From Zeus faber (Eukaryota; Chordata; Actinopteri; Zeiformes; Zeidae): 64,000 nucleotides of DNA. Under the pieces are notes generated by a model. It did not search any database. It saw only the letters and a program-made list of their open reading frames with translations, and was not told the origin of the DNA. Position numbers and translations under genes: made by a program. Below, in pieces: positions 1 through 12,034 of the stretch. The stretch covers positions 34,225,811 to 34,289,810 of the forward strand of contig OY482846.1 of NCBI GenBank assembly GCA_960531495.1, read 5' to 3'. Position 1 is the first letter of the stretch. The number at the start of each line of letters is the position of its first letter.

Positions 1-1575
1 TTTAAAAAAATTCAAATTTGATTTTCTTTTTACATTTTTCTGTTTTGAACATCTTTCCGCACATCAGCCTATTACAGTGTCACTTGTTACATAAATTTGA
101 TAAATGACAGCGGCACGCCCCTGGCCCCATATGTTACGCACTGGGGCTAAAACATTTTAGCCCCTTAATTTCAACACATGCATTCCGTTGGCTGCGTCAA
201 CAATGTGCCGCGCGCAGGCAGAACGCTGAGGAGTGATGAAAACTTTTGCTCTGAATCAGCGAGTTGAGCATTTTGACCCGGTTCAGCATGGTCTGCGGGC
301 TGCAGTTTGAGTGGCTTCAGCTCCGTAGTCGTTCATTTCGATTCGTTCACAAAAAACTAATCGTTCACACGAGTGGGTCGCCCACGCTGAGGGAAAAAAA
401 AAAAAAGTGTCGAAATGGACGAGAAGTGGCCGAATTTAGAATGAAGTGCCTAGCATTTAGCATCAATATGAACGGGGTGGACTACTTGATCCTTATTTTT
501 GTTCTTGTTTTTATAAAACATTTTATCAGAAAATTTAGATTAAAAAGCAGGCATGCAGTCTGTCAGCTTGAGGCAGGTTCCAGCTCTACAGAGACACTAC
601 AAGCCGGGAGGAAACAGGTGGACAGGACATGGATTGTATTAAAAAATCACTACATGGAGGTACATTTCTCAGCTGAGTTGAGCGGTTCTCTTTTTCAGGA
701 AGCCAGTTGGCCGATCACCTGTCACACACAGGTGGGCTCACGTCAAAACATTTTGGACCAAAACCCAAGAGCATTTTGGCCGTTCTTTATGCGCTTGGAA
801 AAAAAAAAAAAGTAGTGACATTGCCGGAACATGTAGAGCTTCTGAAATGATATTCCGCAGTGTGAGGTATTGACAGAGACTTTTATTTTGCCCTCCCATC
901 CAATATCAGAACCAGCCGTCCCTGACTACAATTACTCAACGGTTATTCAAATACTGTGAACATTAACCAAAGAGGAAGAAGAATGAAATTAATGGAACAA
1001 GTGTTTCCCTGCCTGAGCTTTGAAGCTTTACACCACACACAGCGCTGGCCTCAACACTTCCATCAGTATTCACTATATCAGAATTTCTCCATTTCAAATC
1101 ACAAAGCGAACAAAACTTCCACTGGGGAATTTAAATATCTGTTGAAAGAAACCCGACACAATCCACTTTTATACCGACGCAACTGCTCAGATTCTGTATC
1201 AAGCTTTTTAAAACAATCCCTCCCATATGAAAACCTACCCTTGTTTTCGGAAACCCAGCAAGCGTAAAACAAAGACTTGCTCTGCGGGGGAGACGAGCTC
1301 CGCCGATGTCAAAACTCAAAACTGGAATTAATTATTTTATATTTTTTAGCGGCAGAGAGGAGGAAAATCTGACACATCCTATAAAAATCCTCAAGGTTTT
1401 GTTAGACAGGATGGTGGGAACAGATTGGAGAGAGAATGAGAGCAAATTGGTGGTAAAAGGAGATAATTTGCATGTTTTCTTTTCTATTTTAAAGCAATTA
1501 TGAGGGGTTGTGGGGTTTTATTTTAATGCATCCTAATTTATTCTCATGCATTTGATGTAGCAACATTCTAGTCCA
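1..1575. other. Unique AT-rich DNA, no gene seen
   Basis: No open frame here resembles a known protein and none has a convincing ATG with coding character. Short A runs occur near 395 and 800. I recognise no repeat family. It reads as intergenic or intronic single-copy DNA. Confidence 0.6.
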
Positions 1576-1711
1576 CAAAGGCGCTTTACAGTGCTTGCCA
1601 CAGACTCAACCAGTCACAAAAAACCGGCTTAGGTGTCTTGCTCGACAGCCCTGGGGCATGCTACCAGGATGAGCTTGGGATCGAACCAGCAATCCTCCAA
1701 TTACCTAAAGA
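1576..1711 (-). repeat. SINE-like remnant (tRNA-derived head on minus strand)
   Basis: The segment carries GTGTCTTGCTCGACAG, a GCATGC element and GGGATCGAACCAGCAA. The last is the complement of a pol III B box (GGTTCGATCCC) with its flank. The same order of blocks is seen in the clearer SINE at 36.6-36.8 kb. The head points left on the minus strand, and the A-box end runs straight into the next minisatellite. Family identity is inferred from block order only. Confidence 0.55.
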
Positions 1712-2375
1712 CCCGCTAGACATATTGGCATACCTCATTGCTAGACATTATAGTAGAGCTCCTTGCTAGACATCATAGTAGAGCTCATTTCTAGACATTT
1801 TAGTTGACCTCATTGCTCGACATTTTAGTCAACCTCGATGCTCGACATCTTAGTAGACCTCATTGCTAGACATCTTAGTAGACCTCATTGCTAGACATCT
1901 TCGTAGACTTCATGGCTAGACATCTTAGTATACCTCATGGCTAGACATCTTAGTATACCTCATGGCTAGACATATTAGTATACCTCATGGCTAGACATAT
2001 TAGTATACCTAATGGCTAGACCTATTAGTATACCTCATTGCTAGACCTATTAGTATACCTCATTGCTAGACATATTAGTGTACCTCATTGCTAGACATAT
2101 TCGTGTACCTCATTGCTAGACATTTTCTTAGACCTCATTGGTAGACATCTTAGTGGACCTCATTGCTAGACATTTTCTTAGACCTCATTGGTAGACATCT
2201 TAGTAGACCTCATTTCTAGACATTTTCTTAGACCTCATTGCTAGACATCTTAGTAGACCTCATTGCTAGACATCTTAATAGACCTCATTGCTAGACATCT
2301 TAATAGACCTCATTGTTGGCATTTCCTTAGACCTCATTGCTAGACATCTTAGTACACCTCATTGCTAGACATTTT
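1712..2375. repeat. 25-bp minisatellite, about 26 units
   Basis: Tandem units of the form CATTGCTAGACATCTTAGTA plus GACCT repeat about 26 times. Runs of variants (CATGG, TATACC, TTTTCTTAGACC) sit in neighbouring units, which suggests local homogenisation by unequal exchange or slippage. A short open frame through it has no coding meaning. Confidence 0.95.
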
Positions 2376-3224
2376 GAAAATGGTTGTTATCCTGAATGAC
2401 CGCATTACCGTCCTTCACTCTTATCTCCAGTATCTTCTTATCTTCACATGTGCTAGCCAGAGTCCCTGTAGTTCTTTACAACAGCAAGCTATTGAAGTTG
2501 GAACCTATTGTTAGTGACTTGGGGCCACAGTGCCGTTACCAAGGTGGTCCCATAACAACATTTCTCCATCTGACACTTTCCATTAGCTCCACAGATTCTC
2601 CCAAACACCTCTTAACGCCATAATGAGGAAAATACCTTTGCCTCGACATATTTCCAACGGAATCTAAAGGACACCTGGAAGCCGAGCGGCGGTAATAAAC
2701 AAGGTCTGTTGTTTTTCCAGAAAAACGGTTAATGAACCACAGAGGCTGTGAAAGCTCCCTGTTCAAGACTTCCATTGTTTAGCTCTGAGTCCTGAAGAAA
2801 GAAAACCCACTTTTACCAAATCACACTCCGCTGCCAAGAGAAGTGACATTTTCTCCCCCCCCCCCCCCTTTAATCAGAGAATGGTTTTCATCCCTTCAAT
2901 CCCTGAACGAGCCGAGGGTTTAACAAATGAGACGGGAACCTGCAGATCAGTGCAGCATTACCTTTCTCTGGGATCCAATGTGGCGACATGGAGTCTTCAT
3001 GCCATCTCTGGGAATTAGAAGAAAAAAAAGAAGACGACAAGACATCAGCGCAGTCAGCGTTATCGGACGGCAACGAAGGAAAGGCTTTATGAAGAAAGAT
3101 GACAGAGAAAAGACGAGGCAAGAGGAGGATGTGACATTTCGGTACATTTTTGAAAAAAAAAACAAAAAAAAACTGGTTGTATTAGCCAAAGTCTAAAATA
3201 TCAACCCCAGATTAAAATGATAAT
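2376..3224. other. Unique DNA with a poly-C tract
   Basis: No gene is recognised. A 14-base C run lies at 2855-2868. Open frames on both strands between 2.5 and 3.2 kb have no recognisable motifs and overlap one another, so I treat them as chance. Confidence 0.55.
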
Positions 3225-3790
3225 CTACCAATCCATCTACCTAACATTCTCCATTATTGGCACTAGCTTCAAGTGTTGGCGAGAATCAGCTTTGATCATT
3301 GGTTGCCATGGATGACCTACCAAACTACCTACCCATCCATCTACAGTACCCATCCACCTTCCTAACTACCTACCCATCTACAGTTGACATCTACCTTCCT
3401 ATCCATCCACCTAACCACTTAGCCATCTACCTAACTACCCATCCATCTACCTAATCATCTACATATCTACCTTCCTATCCATCTACAAATTTACCTACCT
3501 CCCCATCCATCTACCTAACTACCCACCTATCTACCCATCCATCTACCTAACTACCCATCCATCTACCTAACTACCCATCCATCTACCTAACTACCCATCC
3601 ATCTACTGATCCATCTACTCAACTATCTACCCACTCATCCATCTACCTACCTACCTACCTACCTACCTACCTACCTACCTACCTACCTACCTACCTATCA
3701 ACCTACCTACCTACCTACCTACCTACCTACCTACCTACCTACCTACCTACCTACCTACCTACCTATCAACCTACCTACCTACCTACGTAC
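3225..3790. repeat. CTAC/CCAT tetranucleotide repeat field
   Basis: Imperfect CTAC, CCAT and CTAA tetramers extend through the region, interrupted by unique DNA at about 3250-3325. The purest CTAC core is at 3643-3786, broken twice by ATCA. It ends in CTACGTACG. Mixed upstream words and a pure core are typical of a growing microsatellite with a decayed edge. Confidence 0.95.
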
Positions 3791-6700
3791 GTTCCCGCCA
3801 ACCATTATCCACTGCACCCCCACTGGTTGCCATGGTGTTGCTAATGGGTGACTTTCTATTTCTATAACCCTACTTTTAGTTTGGAGGTGATGGAACGGAG
3901 CATGGAATCCACGCTCAACTTAAATTAATCTCGACGGCAACCGTTTGGTGGGAGGTGTAATCAGCCCGGCGGCCAATAAGTATTCGGGGGCATAGCCCCA
4001 ACTATCTGCTAACCATAGCAACAAACATTGGGAGGGGGAGAAAGTGGAGCATCTATTGATGTATGCTCTTTCATGAGAACTTATCATTCAAGACTCTCTT
4101 ATGCCCAGAAAAGGTCAAATGAAATTCTCGCATCAAATTGAGTTTTTCACTTGATTAATACCATCCCACGGCAGAATGCTCCTCGAGGAGGACACCAAAC
4201 TCAGATAAAATGCTCATAACTGAAATTAGGGTAGAAATAACATTTCAAAAAGACTAATTAAAATCAATATTTGGGACTTGCAATCAACATGAATTACACA
4301 TAAGCCTTATTGGTTCACAAATGAGGGAAAATAGTGTATTTATATTATATAAAGTATATTTCTACCATTTGTTGTATTTTCATGTTGTATTTTCATGGTG
4401 TAGTTGAATTGTATTTTTTGGTACTTATTTTTTGTGTTAATTTTAAGGACAACTTTAGCATCCTAGTCATTAATATAGTGTAAGTGTAGGGTAAGTACAC
4501 TTCGAATAAGTGCATTTAAATGTTAACCTAACTAAGGCTATACCTATTAGGTTAACCAAATAGGTATACTTGCGTATACTTATTAAAAAGGTACTGTTTT
4601 GGTTATCAATAGTAAAAATACATCATATTTCCCATACATTTGACGCCATAGTCTGTACACCTTAAGCAGCTCTAATTCAACTTTGGTATATAAATCATCA
4701 ACACATACAAAGTTCTGTATGCTAAATATACTAACCATATTACACAATTAACTATAATGCAATTAAGACTGAGGGAGAACGAGAGAGACAAAACAACATC
4801 AAGCGTCAGGGCTTCTGACAGCCGTGCACTCTGGGTAATTGAGAAGAGAATAGTTTCCTTCTAAAACCCTTGACGTTTGGTGATGTTTCCACACCGATGT
4901 CAGCCGAGCCCCACCGCTAATCGCAGGCGTGCATTAACAAGCCATGCACGGAACCCCAAAATTACACACACGTGCACACTTAACCACACACAGCCGTGAA
5001 TTCTGGGTAGCCTTGTGATGAGCAATCACCTTGCAAATTGGCTTCCCATAGAGATGCAGAGAAATTGGTGTATCAGCGACACGCCTGTGTGAATAATAAT
5101 TTGAATTAATTCAAATTCACATTTAATTTTTTATATATTTTTCTTCCCGCATACATCTATTTAGCTCAATAAGAGGCAATACGCTGCCGTTCAACATTAA
5201 AATAATTCATCTAAAGCGGACAGGAACAAAAATCTGTAACTCGCCTCGCCTGCCATCACTGTGCTAATCAGCACATTATGAATTATTACTGTGATTACTA
5301 TGGCTGGCCAGGAAAAAAATTAAAAACGGAAAAATAAATAAATAAATCGCTTATAATAAATTAACGAGGAATTACAAAAGTGCAAACAGACGCACATATT
5401 GCTTTATATTTTATATCTGTTCCATTTCTGATGAGATGATCAGAAAAATTAATTGTGGTGTGGGGGTGGTGTGATTTAAGCAGCCACGCCTGTCTCGGGT
5501 GAAGTTAATTGGGCCCGGGATCAGGGTGGCTGTGCACCTGTTGCTCAGAGCAATCGATGAGCATGGGTTAAATCACCCATCCCTACGCCACATAAATATC
5601 AGTAATAATAATAATGTAAGTTATAATATGGTCTCCATGAGATTATTTAGTAAAAAAAAAAAATTGTAAATAATAAAGCTGACACTTAATAAAAACTCCG
5701 CTATGTGCTGATTTCTCATTGCTGGTCCACCACACCTTTTCATTTATCATTCTAATTATCATCTTGACATGTCGGTGGTTGGCTGTCTGTGTTTTGGGAG
5801 TTAAATAACAATTTACCTTTCTTTTTTTTATATTGTTTATTTTGTGCTGTCCAGCTGATAGTGAACAAATGGAGGCGAGATAACATTCACTTCCGAGCAG
5901 AATATGTACAAATATACAGTGTGTATTAATATACCTTAGCTATGGCTAACATGGTACCAACAAAAGAAGGTCAATATTGACAGACTGAACATAGCATGCA
6001 ATTCAAAACATGACAGGCTCAAATGCATACATGTGATATTTCACCATTATTTTAAGTAACATAACAATTAGATACTTCAAAAACCCACATTTTTAAATCA
6101 AAAGGCCGAAGACTTAAACCTATAAATCCACACACTTGGCCACTTCAAAAAAAGGCAAGGAAAACTTTTAATCTAGTCACTTTAATTTATGAAGTATTGC
6201 AAACCTGTTTTCCTTACCTCTTAGTAGTATATTAGTAGTGTTTGTCTTACAACACTGTGACTATCTTTCCATTCAGTATGACACTGCATTGTTGAGACCC
6301 ACAGAAATTTAAGATGTCCACTATCAAGTTGACTCACTGTCTTTATTGTCTGCATTTTATTTTGTCTTTCTTTTAGATAAATTCTTTTTTATTAGTTATA
6401 CGTCACTACTTCTTTCCATTTTAGATTTCAAAATTTTGTTTATAAATTAACTGATTAAATACTCTTTAAATTCTCTTTTTAAATACTGTTTTATTTTAAT
6501 CAATACTATGCCCTTCTTTTACGTATTTCGTAAAGTTGAGCTGGCTCTGAGAATAAGAATCTCATTACTGGCAAGGATGATTGCATTGTTATCAAGTATT
6601 TGTCAATAAACTTGAAACTATAATTACATAGACCTAGTTTGAGTGATCTCATTACAAAGCCATTGAACTTTGAAATTTTGAAAATTTAAATAAAAAACAG

Positions 6701-7066
6701 CTCCCATTTTTTAATTTAACAGCTGTGCATTATGTAGGTTAAAATAAATGATTACGACCTGTTCCCATTTATATGACAAGACAATTTAACTCTAACTAAA
6801 GATGACCTCTGGTCAGGGTTCAAAGGACAATATCTCAGGTAATGAGTCAGGGTTAGGGGTGAAAATATGAAATCTCTCCCAGGAATGTGGGAGACACTCA
6901 TGGTGACCCACTGCAATTGAAGAATGGGCGTTTTTACATCCAAAATTAAACACGCCCTGTCAGGACACATGAGGAGGGGGGAATCCAGGCGAATGGCAAC
7001 TGGCTGGGAAGCGCATGGTGGTTGGCTGGAACTTGGCTGCCAATTGCCTGGAAGAGGCCACTTTAA
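3791..7066. other. Long quiet AT-rich block, possible conserved non-coding DNA
   Basis: More than 3 kb without tandem arrays or recognisable transposons. The part from about 4760 to 5850 is rich in TAATTA- and AATTAAT-type homeodomain words and in mixed-composition stretches such as GTTAATTGGGCCCGGGAT, the texture of vertebrate non-coding regulatory DNA. No coding exon is seen. Conservation cannot be judged from one sequence. Confidence 0.4.
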
Positions 7067-7068
7067 GT

Positions 7069-7127
7069 CACACGCACGCACGCACGCACGCACGCACGCA
7101 CACACACGCACACACGCACACACGCAC

Positions 7128-7201
<74 letters not shown>
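7069..7201. repeat. (CACG)n-(CA)n microsatellite
   Basis: CACG tetramers grade into mixed CACACG and then a pure CA run of about 65 bases. Open frames across it on both strands translate to Thr-His or Val-Cys repeats and are not genes. Confidence 0.97.
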
Positions 7202-7203
<2 letters not shown>

Positions 7204-7798
7204 GTAGTAGAGTGCTCAAGTGGTATTGTCCTGAATTTCTGGATAATCTTAGGATCACCAAACCGACAGCCCGAAAAAAGAAAAGTCATAAATACTAAAA
7301 ATAATGAAAACCTGAATAGAACTATGCCCAAAAGAAACTCAAAGAAAAGTGAGAATGAGAAATCAAGATGGAGTAAACATCTACGCTAATATAAAAAAAC
7401 AACAACTCTCCATTACGACAGCCCTGTGGCTCCAGCTCTGCTCCTCTGGATGCTAATGGCCGTCAGGGTTGGCGGACCACGCCACGGCAGCTGCAGCAGA
7501 TCGGGCCACGCCGCAGCACAAGGGCTCCATTCAAAATGAAAAAGCGGCGTATTGCACGCTCCGAGGGGCTGAAAAACATGTTTAGAAAGGACGCCGTCAG
7601 ATCCCGGGATAACTACTCTGGGAACAACAGGATAATTAACAGCCAAAGTGGTAAGTTTCTCAGTAGTTAAGCGTTCAGTGAGGTTGTTGCTAGGGGCAGT
7701 AAGACATGATGGGAACAAACTTTTAAAATGACACCTGGGTTGAAAAACAGCAAACCTCACTGCTTCCAACAGTGGCTAATCAGCTGCTACACATCACA
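7202..7798. other. Unique DNA
   Basis: No gene recognised. A frame of 118 codons on the minus strand (7413-7769) has no family signature and irregular composition; I do not call it coding. Confidence 0.5.
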
Positions 7799-8505
7799 GC
7801 TTCTGAATTAGGAAGGAATGTGGTAGAGTACTTCTGAATTCGGAAAGGCACGAGGTACTTCTGAATCCGGAAAGGAACGAGGTACTTCTCAATTTGGTAG
7901 GTGTGAGGTACTTCTCAATTTGGTAGGGGTGAGGTACTTGTGAATTTGGTAGGGTTGAGGTACTTCTGAATTTGGTAGGGGTGAGGTACTTCTGAATTAG
8001 GAAAGTGAGGTACTTCTGAATAAGGAAAGGCACGAGGTACTTCTGAATTAGTTAGGGGTTAGGTCATTCTTTATTAGGCAGGAATGAGGTACTTCTGAAT
8101 TCGGAAGGAATGAGGTACTTCTGAATTTGGTAGGGGTGAGGTACTTGTGACTTTGGTAGGGTTGAGGTACTTCTGAATTTGGTAGGGGTGAGGTACTTCT
8201 GAATTAGGAAAGGGAGGTACTTCTGAATAAGGAAAGGCACGAGGTACTTCTGAATTAGTTAGGGGTTAGGTAATTCTTTATTAGGCAGGAATGAGGTACT
8301 TCTGAATTCGGAAGGAATGAGGTACTTCTGAATTTGGTAGGGGTGAGGTACTTCTGAATTAGGTAGGAATGAGGTACTTCTGAATTAGGAAGGAATGAGG
8401 TACTTCTGAATTAGGAAGGAATGAGGTACTTCTGAATTAGGTAGGAATGAAGTACTTCTGAATTCGGTAGGGTGAGGTACTTCTGAATTCGGAAGGAGTG
8501 AGGCT
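7799..8505. repeat. 26-bp minisatellite with a higher-order repeat
   Basis: Units of about 26 bp contain GAGGTACTTCTGAATT plus a variable GGAAGGAAT or TGGTAGGGG half. A block beginning TGAATTAGTTAGGGGTTAGG at 8044 recurs at 8251, giving a higher-order period of about 207 bp (about eight units). The rest are single-unit variants. Confidence 0.95.
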
Positions 8506-8559
8506 CATTTAAAAAAAAAATCCTTGGATCACCCCTGCAAATCATCAACGTTCAACTCA

Positions 8560-8765
8560 AACAAACACTTGACAACATTGAACATTTTTATATTTCATAT
8601 TTAATATATTTTAACTGAAAAAATAAAATGAACGCAAACAAGTCATTGGAGTCATGTCTCAAGTCAAGTCACAAGTCATTTATTTTCTGTCAAATCAAGT
8701 TGCAAGTCATCAAAACAGTGACTTGAGTCCAAGCCACAATGACTCGAGTCCACAGCTCTGTTAAT
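8560..8765. mobile_element. DNA-transposon remnant with CAAGTCA words
   Basis: Degenerate repeats of CAAGTCA and GACTTGAGTCC end in GACTCGAGTCCACAGCTCTG, a terminal sequence I associate with common fish cut-and-paste transposons (CAGAGCTGTGGACTCGAGTC when complemented). Only one end is recognisable and no transposase is present. The superfamily is not settled. Confidence 0.5.
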
Positions 8766-9090
8766 TATCAGTCACGTTAACGCAATAATACGCAAGTGGT
8801 CATTGTACCGTAAATATTCTCAAGTTTAAGTGTTTTATTTGAAGGACAAATAGCACCCCACGAACACTCATCCAGGTTTTTTTTTTTGTTTGTTTTTTAC
8901 CCTGAGGTGTGGTTTACACGACTGCATGGTGGCTTACAATGGGTGGCTTAATTGCTCTGGGTCAATTAATTTCTTGATTTCTTATTTCCCCCAGAGTGAA
9001 TACAGTAAGACATACTTTGCAGGAATAGCTGTGAAATTACTAATTTCAACCAGCCACTGTTACTTGTTTTGCTGCCTCACATTTCCAGAT

Positions 9091-9290
9091 CAGTGGTTCT
9101 CAATTGGCCTGGGTCTTGTAGAGTGAGGACCCACATTTGGCCCAGCCACAAAGTTACGGCACATGATCTGATATGAGCCACTAGTTCAGTTTACAAAAAA
9201 GAATAGTGCAGTTACCCACAATGCTTTGGTGTTACTGTTTAAAACTGCACAGTTCGTTTTGATGGGGAAAGGTTGAGTAGTAGGATTTGC
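9091..9290 (+). mobile_element. hAT-like terminal remnant (CAGTGGTTCTCAA end)
   Basis: Begins CAGTGGTTCTCAATTGGCCT and continues with GAGGACCCACATTTGGCC. Established knowledge: many vertebrate hAT elements start CAGTGGTTCTCAACTGG. No opposite terminus is found nearby, so it is an incomplete copy. The right boundary is approximate. Confidence 0.5.
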
Positions 9291-9676
9291 TCTGATTCTA
9301 TGCAACTAATAACAACAACTTCTCAAATCTTCCGGATTTTAGGTGATGGCAGCCAAGAGTCTTTCAAAATAAAAGCCCGGCATCAGAAATTAGGTACATA
9401 TCAATAAATACTTTTCAGTTTTTGAAGAAGTGGACATCTACACCCCACGGTCCAAAGTGCTGTTGCCATGTTTTCGCTCCAGCGCTGCACTGATCCAGCC
9501 GGTCCCACTCCTCAGCCGGTCCACTGGGTGGACGCTTATCACTAAATCTACATGCTTGACTCAAAATCACTCTCTGAACACAGAATTTTCACCTCTGCCC
9601 GCGAGTCTAAAGATATCCTTAAAAGATATTTCCACTGGTAAAACACGCTCCATCTAAGAAAGACGGTGCTTGAGGG

Positions 9677-10059
9677 CAGTGTTTCCCAACCGTTATTCTA
9701 CCACAGAACAGTTTTTACATTGAAATATTCCTATGACACACCACTACCCTGGTAACCACTGAAAACCATCAAATTATTTAATTAATAGTGATGCACAACT
9801 CGCAAACAGATCATTCGTAGCAAACCATCATTTTGCAACCAAACCTACCGAAGAGTCGAACCACATCACTGCTAATAGTTTTCAATTTCAGAGGGAAACT
9901 TGATCTGATGAACACAGAGCTGCTGTTCTGCTGGAACTGATCAATTCATGGAATTAGTGCTGCCTTGCAATTTGGATCTTGCAATACAAGAGCTAGGTAC
10001 CATTATTTTATATTGAAGTGGAATTTGAAACATTCCTCTTGCACGCAAGTGGGACACTG
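9677..10059 (+). mobile_element. hAT-type MITE, 383 bp
   Basis: The copy starts CAGTGTTTCCCAACC and ends GGGACACTG, so its termini match for the first six bases (CAGTGT). Its left 200 bp resemble 49183-49440 (the words ACACCACTACC and AATAGTGATGCA). Its right 170 bp resemble 52535-52710 (GATGAACACAGAGCTGCTG, TGTTCTGCTGGAACTGATCA, ACAAGAGCTAG). It therefore looks like an internally deleted derivative of the 3.5-kb element. Flanking 8-mers do not match, so no target duplication is claimed. Confidence 0.8.
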
Positions 10060-10384
10060 GTAGAAAAGCAAGACTTTACGAGCATTTGGGGGTGGGGGTG
10101 CGGGGGGTGATCTACGATTCTGTGGCTAAGAAGTTTCCTCGTTGCTCGGCGACCGCAACACCTTAAAAGAAAAAAAACAAAAAAAACAAGATTCATGGAG
10201 TTAACATCTCGGGGATGTGTGGCACCACCAGCCCCCGTTTTAATGCACCCAAATGCCTTCTGAACTGAATCCCGGAGGTCAGCCATCTTTTTCCAACACC
10301 GACTAATGGCTCCACTTTGACTGGAACAGGCGGCGGGCTCCCATTAGCCAAAGAGGCTTCTGGGAAATAAGGGTTAGTGAAGCC
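10060..10384. other. Unique DNA
   Basis: No gene or repeat recognised; a G-rich patch lies near 10090. Confidence 0.5.
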
Positions 10385-10715
10385 GAAGGTTCGGCGGCGG
10401 CAGCTCGGCTCTCCCCGGGATGGAGGGACGGAGCGTTGGAGGGACAGCGGGGGGCGGGGCGGGGACTCAACGTGACCCTGTTTTTGTTTTGAGAGGTTCA
10501 GAGGATGAAAGCGGGTTGGGGAGGGTGGGTCAGGAGGGATGGATGGGTGGGTGGAGGGAGGGAATGTTCAGAGCTCCTGACAGATGCCCCGGCAGAGAAG
10601 ACGAGAGGCGGAATGAATAAAAAAAAAAAAAAAGAGACGAAGGAGTGGAGGAGGGCGTCTGGCGGAGATCAAAGTCGCTCTCCCCCTCCAAAGCCAGTGA
10701 CTGATGACAAGTGAC
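10385..10715. promoter_or_regulatory. GC-rich patch with GC boxes
   Basis: Local GC content rises sharply, with GGGGCGGGGC near 10451 and several CpGs in CGGCGGCGGC and CGACGAAGG-type words, followed by an A run at 10620-10633. Sp1-type boxes are consistent with a weak promoter or regulatory patch. There is no TATA box or confirmed exon. Frames here are Gly-Arg rich and unconvincing. Confidence 0.3.
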
Positions 10716-11495
10716 GCTGCGAGGACGCCAGAGGAGTTAAGAGGGATATGTTCCCCTCCACGTAGGACTGGGAGATTTGACGGATACCTCCATTTGATAA
10801 TTTGACGATATTTTGGAGAGTGACAATAAGATACTTACACACAAGAAATATCTGTCGTATATACAGTATGTCATATTAGGTCCATTTTTTAGAGAGATTA
10901 GGGTAGGGAGGCTGGGGATTTTTTTCTCGCCCTGCACCCCAAAGACGCCGTTTGATTCAATAACAACAAGACCGCAAATTGTTCAGTTCTTATCAAGAAG
11001 ACAAAATCTTGTCAATTAAATTATTTTCAATTAACCGGTAGTCCATTAATTGTTAACATCCCTGGTGAGGATAAAATACAGTTACAGAGAAGATGAATTC
11101 AATTTCATAATATTTTGTTTCAAGTTTATTGGGATTCACGAATGAATTCAATTTCAAATGATGCTCTTCAGATTCTTTTTTTCCAATGCGATAATTCAAG
11201 TTCAACACAAATGACGTGATTCTAATTCAGTTTTTTTTTTAATGCACTTATTTAAGTTTCAGTTCAAATTCAAATATAAATGCCTCAAATTGCGTGCGCG
11301 GGCCAGGGTGAGCGCTTAAGTGTGGGTCCGGGGCCTGGCTGGGGAGCGGTGTTCTGGCAGCTGTTGCACGTCAGGCGGATGCTCTTGTTGGTTGCAATAC
11401 AAGTCACGGCCACGGGTGGCAGCACTGAGCACGCAGAACTAACGGTTTGGGAGTAAAACTTTTGATGAGATTCTCACCCAGGCTCTCGCTCACAA
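10716..11495. other. Unique AT-rich DNA with repeated TTCAA words
   Basis: Between about 11090 and 11280 the words AATTCAATTTCA and CAAGTTCA recur in loose form, suggesting an old low-complexity repeat. No gene recognised. Confidence 0.45.
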
Positions 11496-11675
11496 TCTCC
11501 TGCTCCTGGCTGCCTCCCCGGAGGAAGGGCAAGCCAGGATGGGAAAAATGCAGAAGCCACATTTCACTGGCCACCACCCGAAAAAGGATGTGCGTAGAGA
11601 TAGATAGATATATAAATATATATATGCATGCGTTGTAGTGAGGTCATGTGACAAATAAAGATTCTTAATTCTAAT
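11496..11675 (+). repeat. SINE B, 3' part only
   Basis: The words CTCCTGGCTGCC, CCCCGGAGGAAGG, GCAAGCCAGGATGGG and CATTTCACTGGCCACCA match in order the 3' halves of the copies at 27.5-27.9 kb and 59.0-59.4 kb. The copy ends with GCATGCGTTGTAGTGAGGTC and ATAAAGATTCTT. A short GATA/ATAT microsatellite replaces the GTGTGT tract of the others. The tRNA-like head is missing (5' truncated). Confidence 0.8.
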
Positions 11676-12003
11676 TAAATCACAGATGATATCCAGCATA
11701 ATATCACAATATCAATATCATAAGGATATGTCACCCTGCAAGTTCCTTTTTCTCTCATTTTAGACGTGTTGGGACGCAGCTCGCCCCAACTGCATGAATT
11801 CAAGTTTCCCTCTAATTAATTCTCGATGCAATCACTCGAAGACTCATGCATTTGTCGTCTATCAGGAGACTGCATGCAGACACCCGGAGCATCATGATCA
11901 TTTGGGTTTGCTCACGGGTATGAGTGTGGACTTTTCAATTCATATACTCCAAGGTGGGTTTTTTTGTTTTGTTTTGATTTTTTGGGGGGCTGTAGTGCTA
12001 CCT
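11676..12003. other. Unique DNA
   Basis: No gene or repeat family recognised. Confidence 0.5.
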
Positions 12004-12034
12004 GATTTTGAGGGAAGCAACTTCCCTCAAAATC
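12004..12034. repeat. Perfect 14-bp hairpin, 3-base loop
   Basis: GATTTTGAGGGAAG at 12004-12017 is followed by CAA and its exact reverse complement CTTCCCTCAAAATC at 12021-12034. The arms are too short for a typical miRNA precursor. It could be a recent templated inversion or a structured RNA element. Confidence 0.9.

Noticed and set aside
7799..8505. Regular repeats that could be mistaken for a CRISPR array (also 1712-2375)
   Set aside because: Units are directly abutting and diverge gradually, with no spacers of constant length; the window is eukaryotic.
9669..10067. Target duplication around the 9.7-kb MITE
   Set aside because: The flanking 8-mers CTTGAGGG and GTAGAAAA do not match.
10420..10714. 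Two Gly/Arg-rich frames at the GC-rich patch as an exon
   Set aside because: Composition follows from G-rich DNA, the frames overlap each other and no splice sites or conserved motif frame them.
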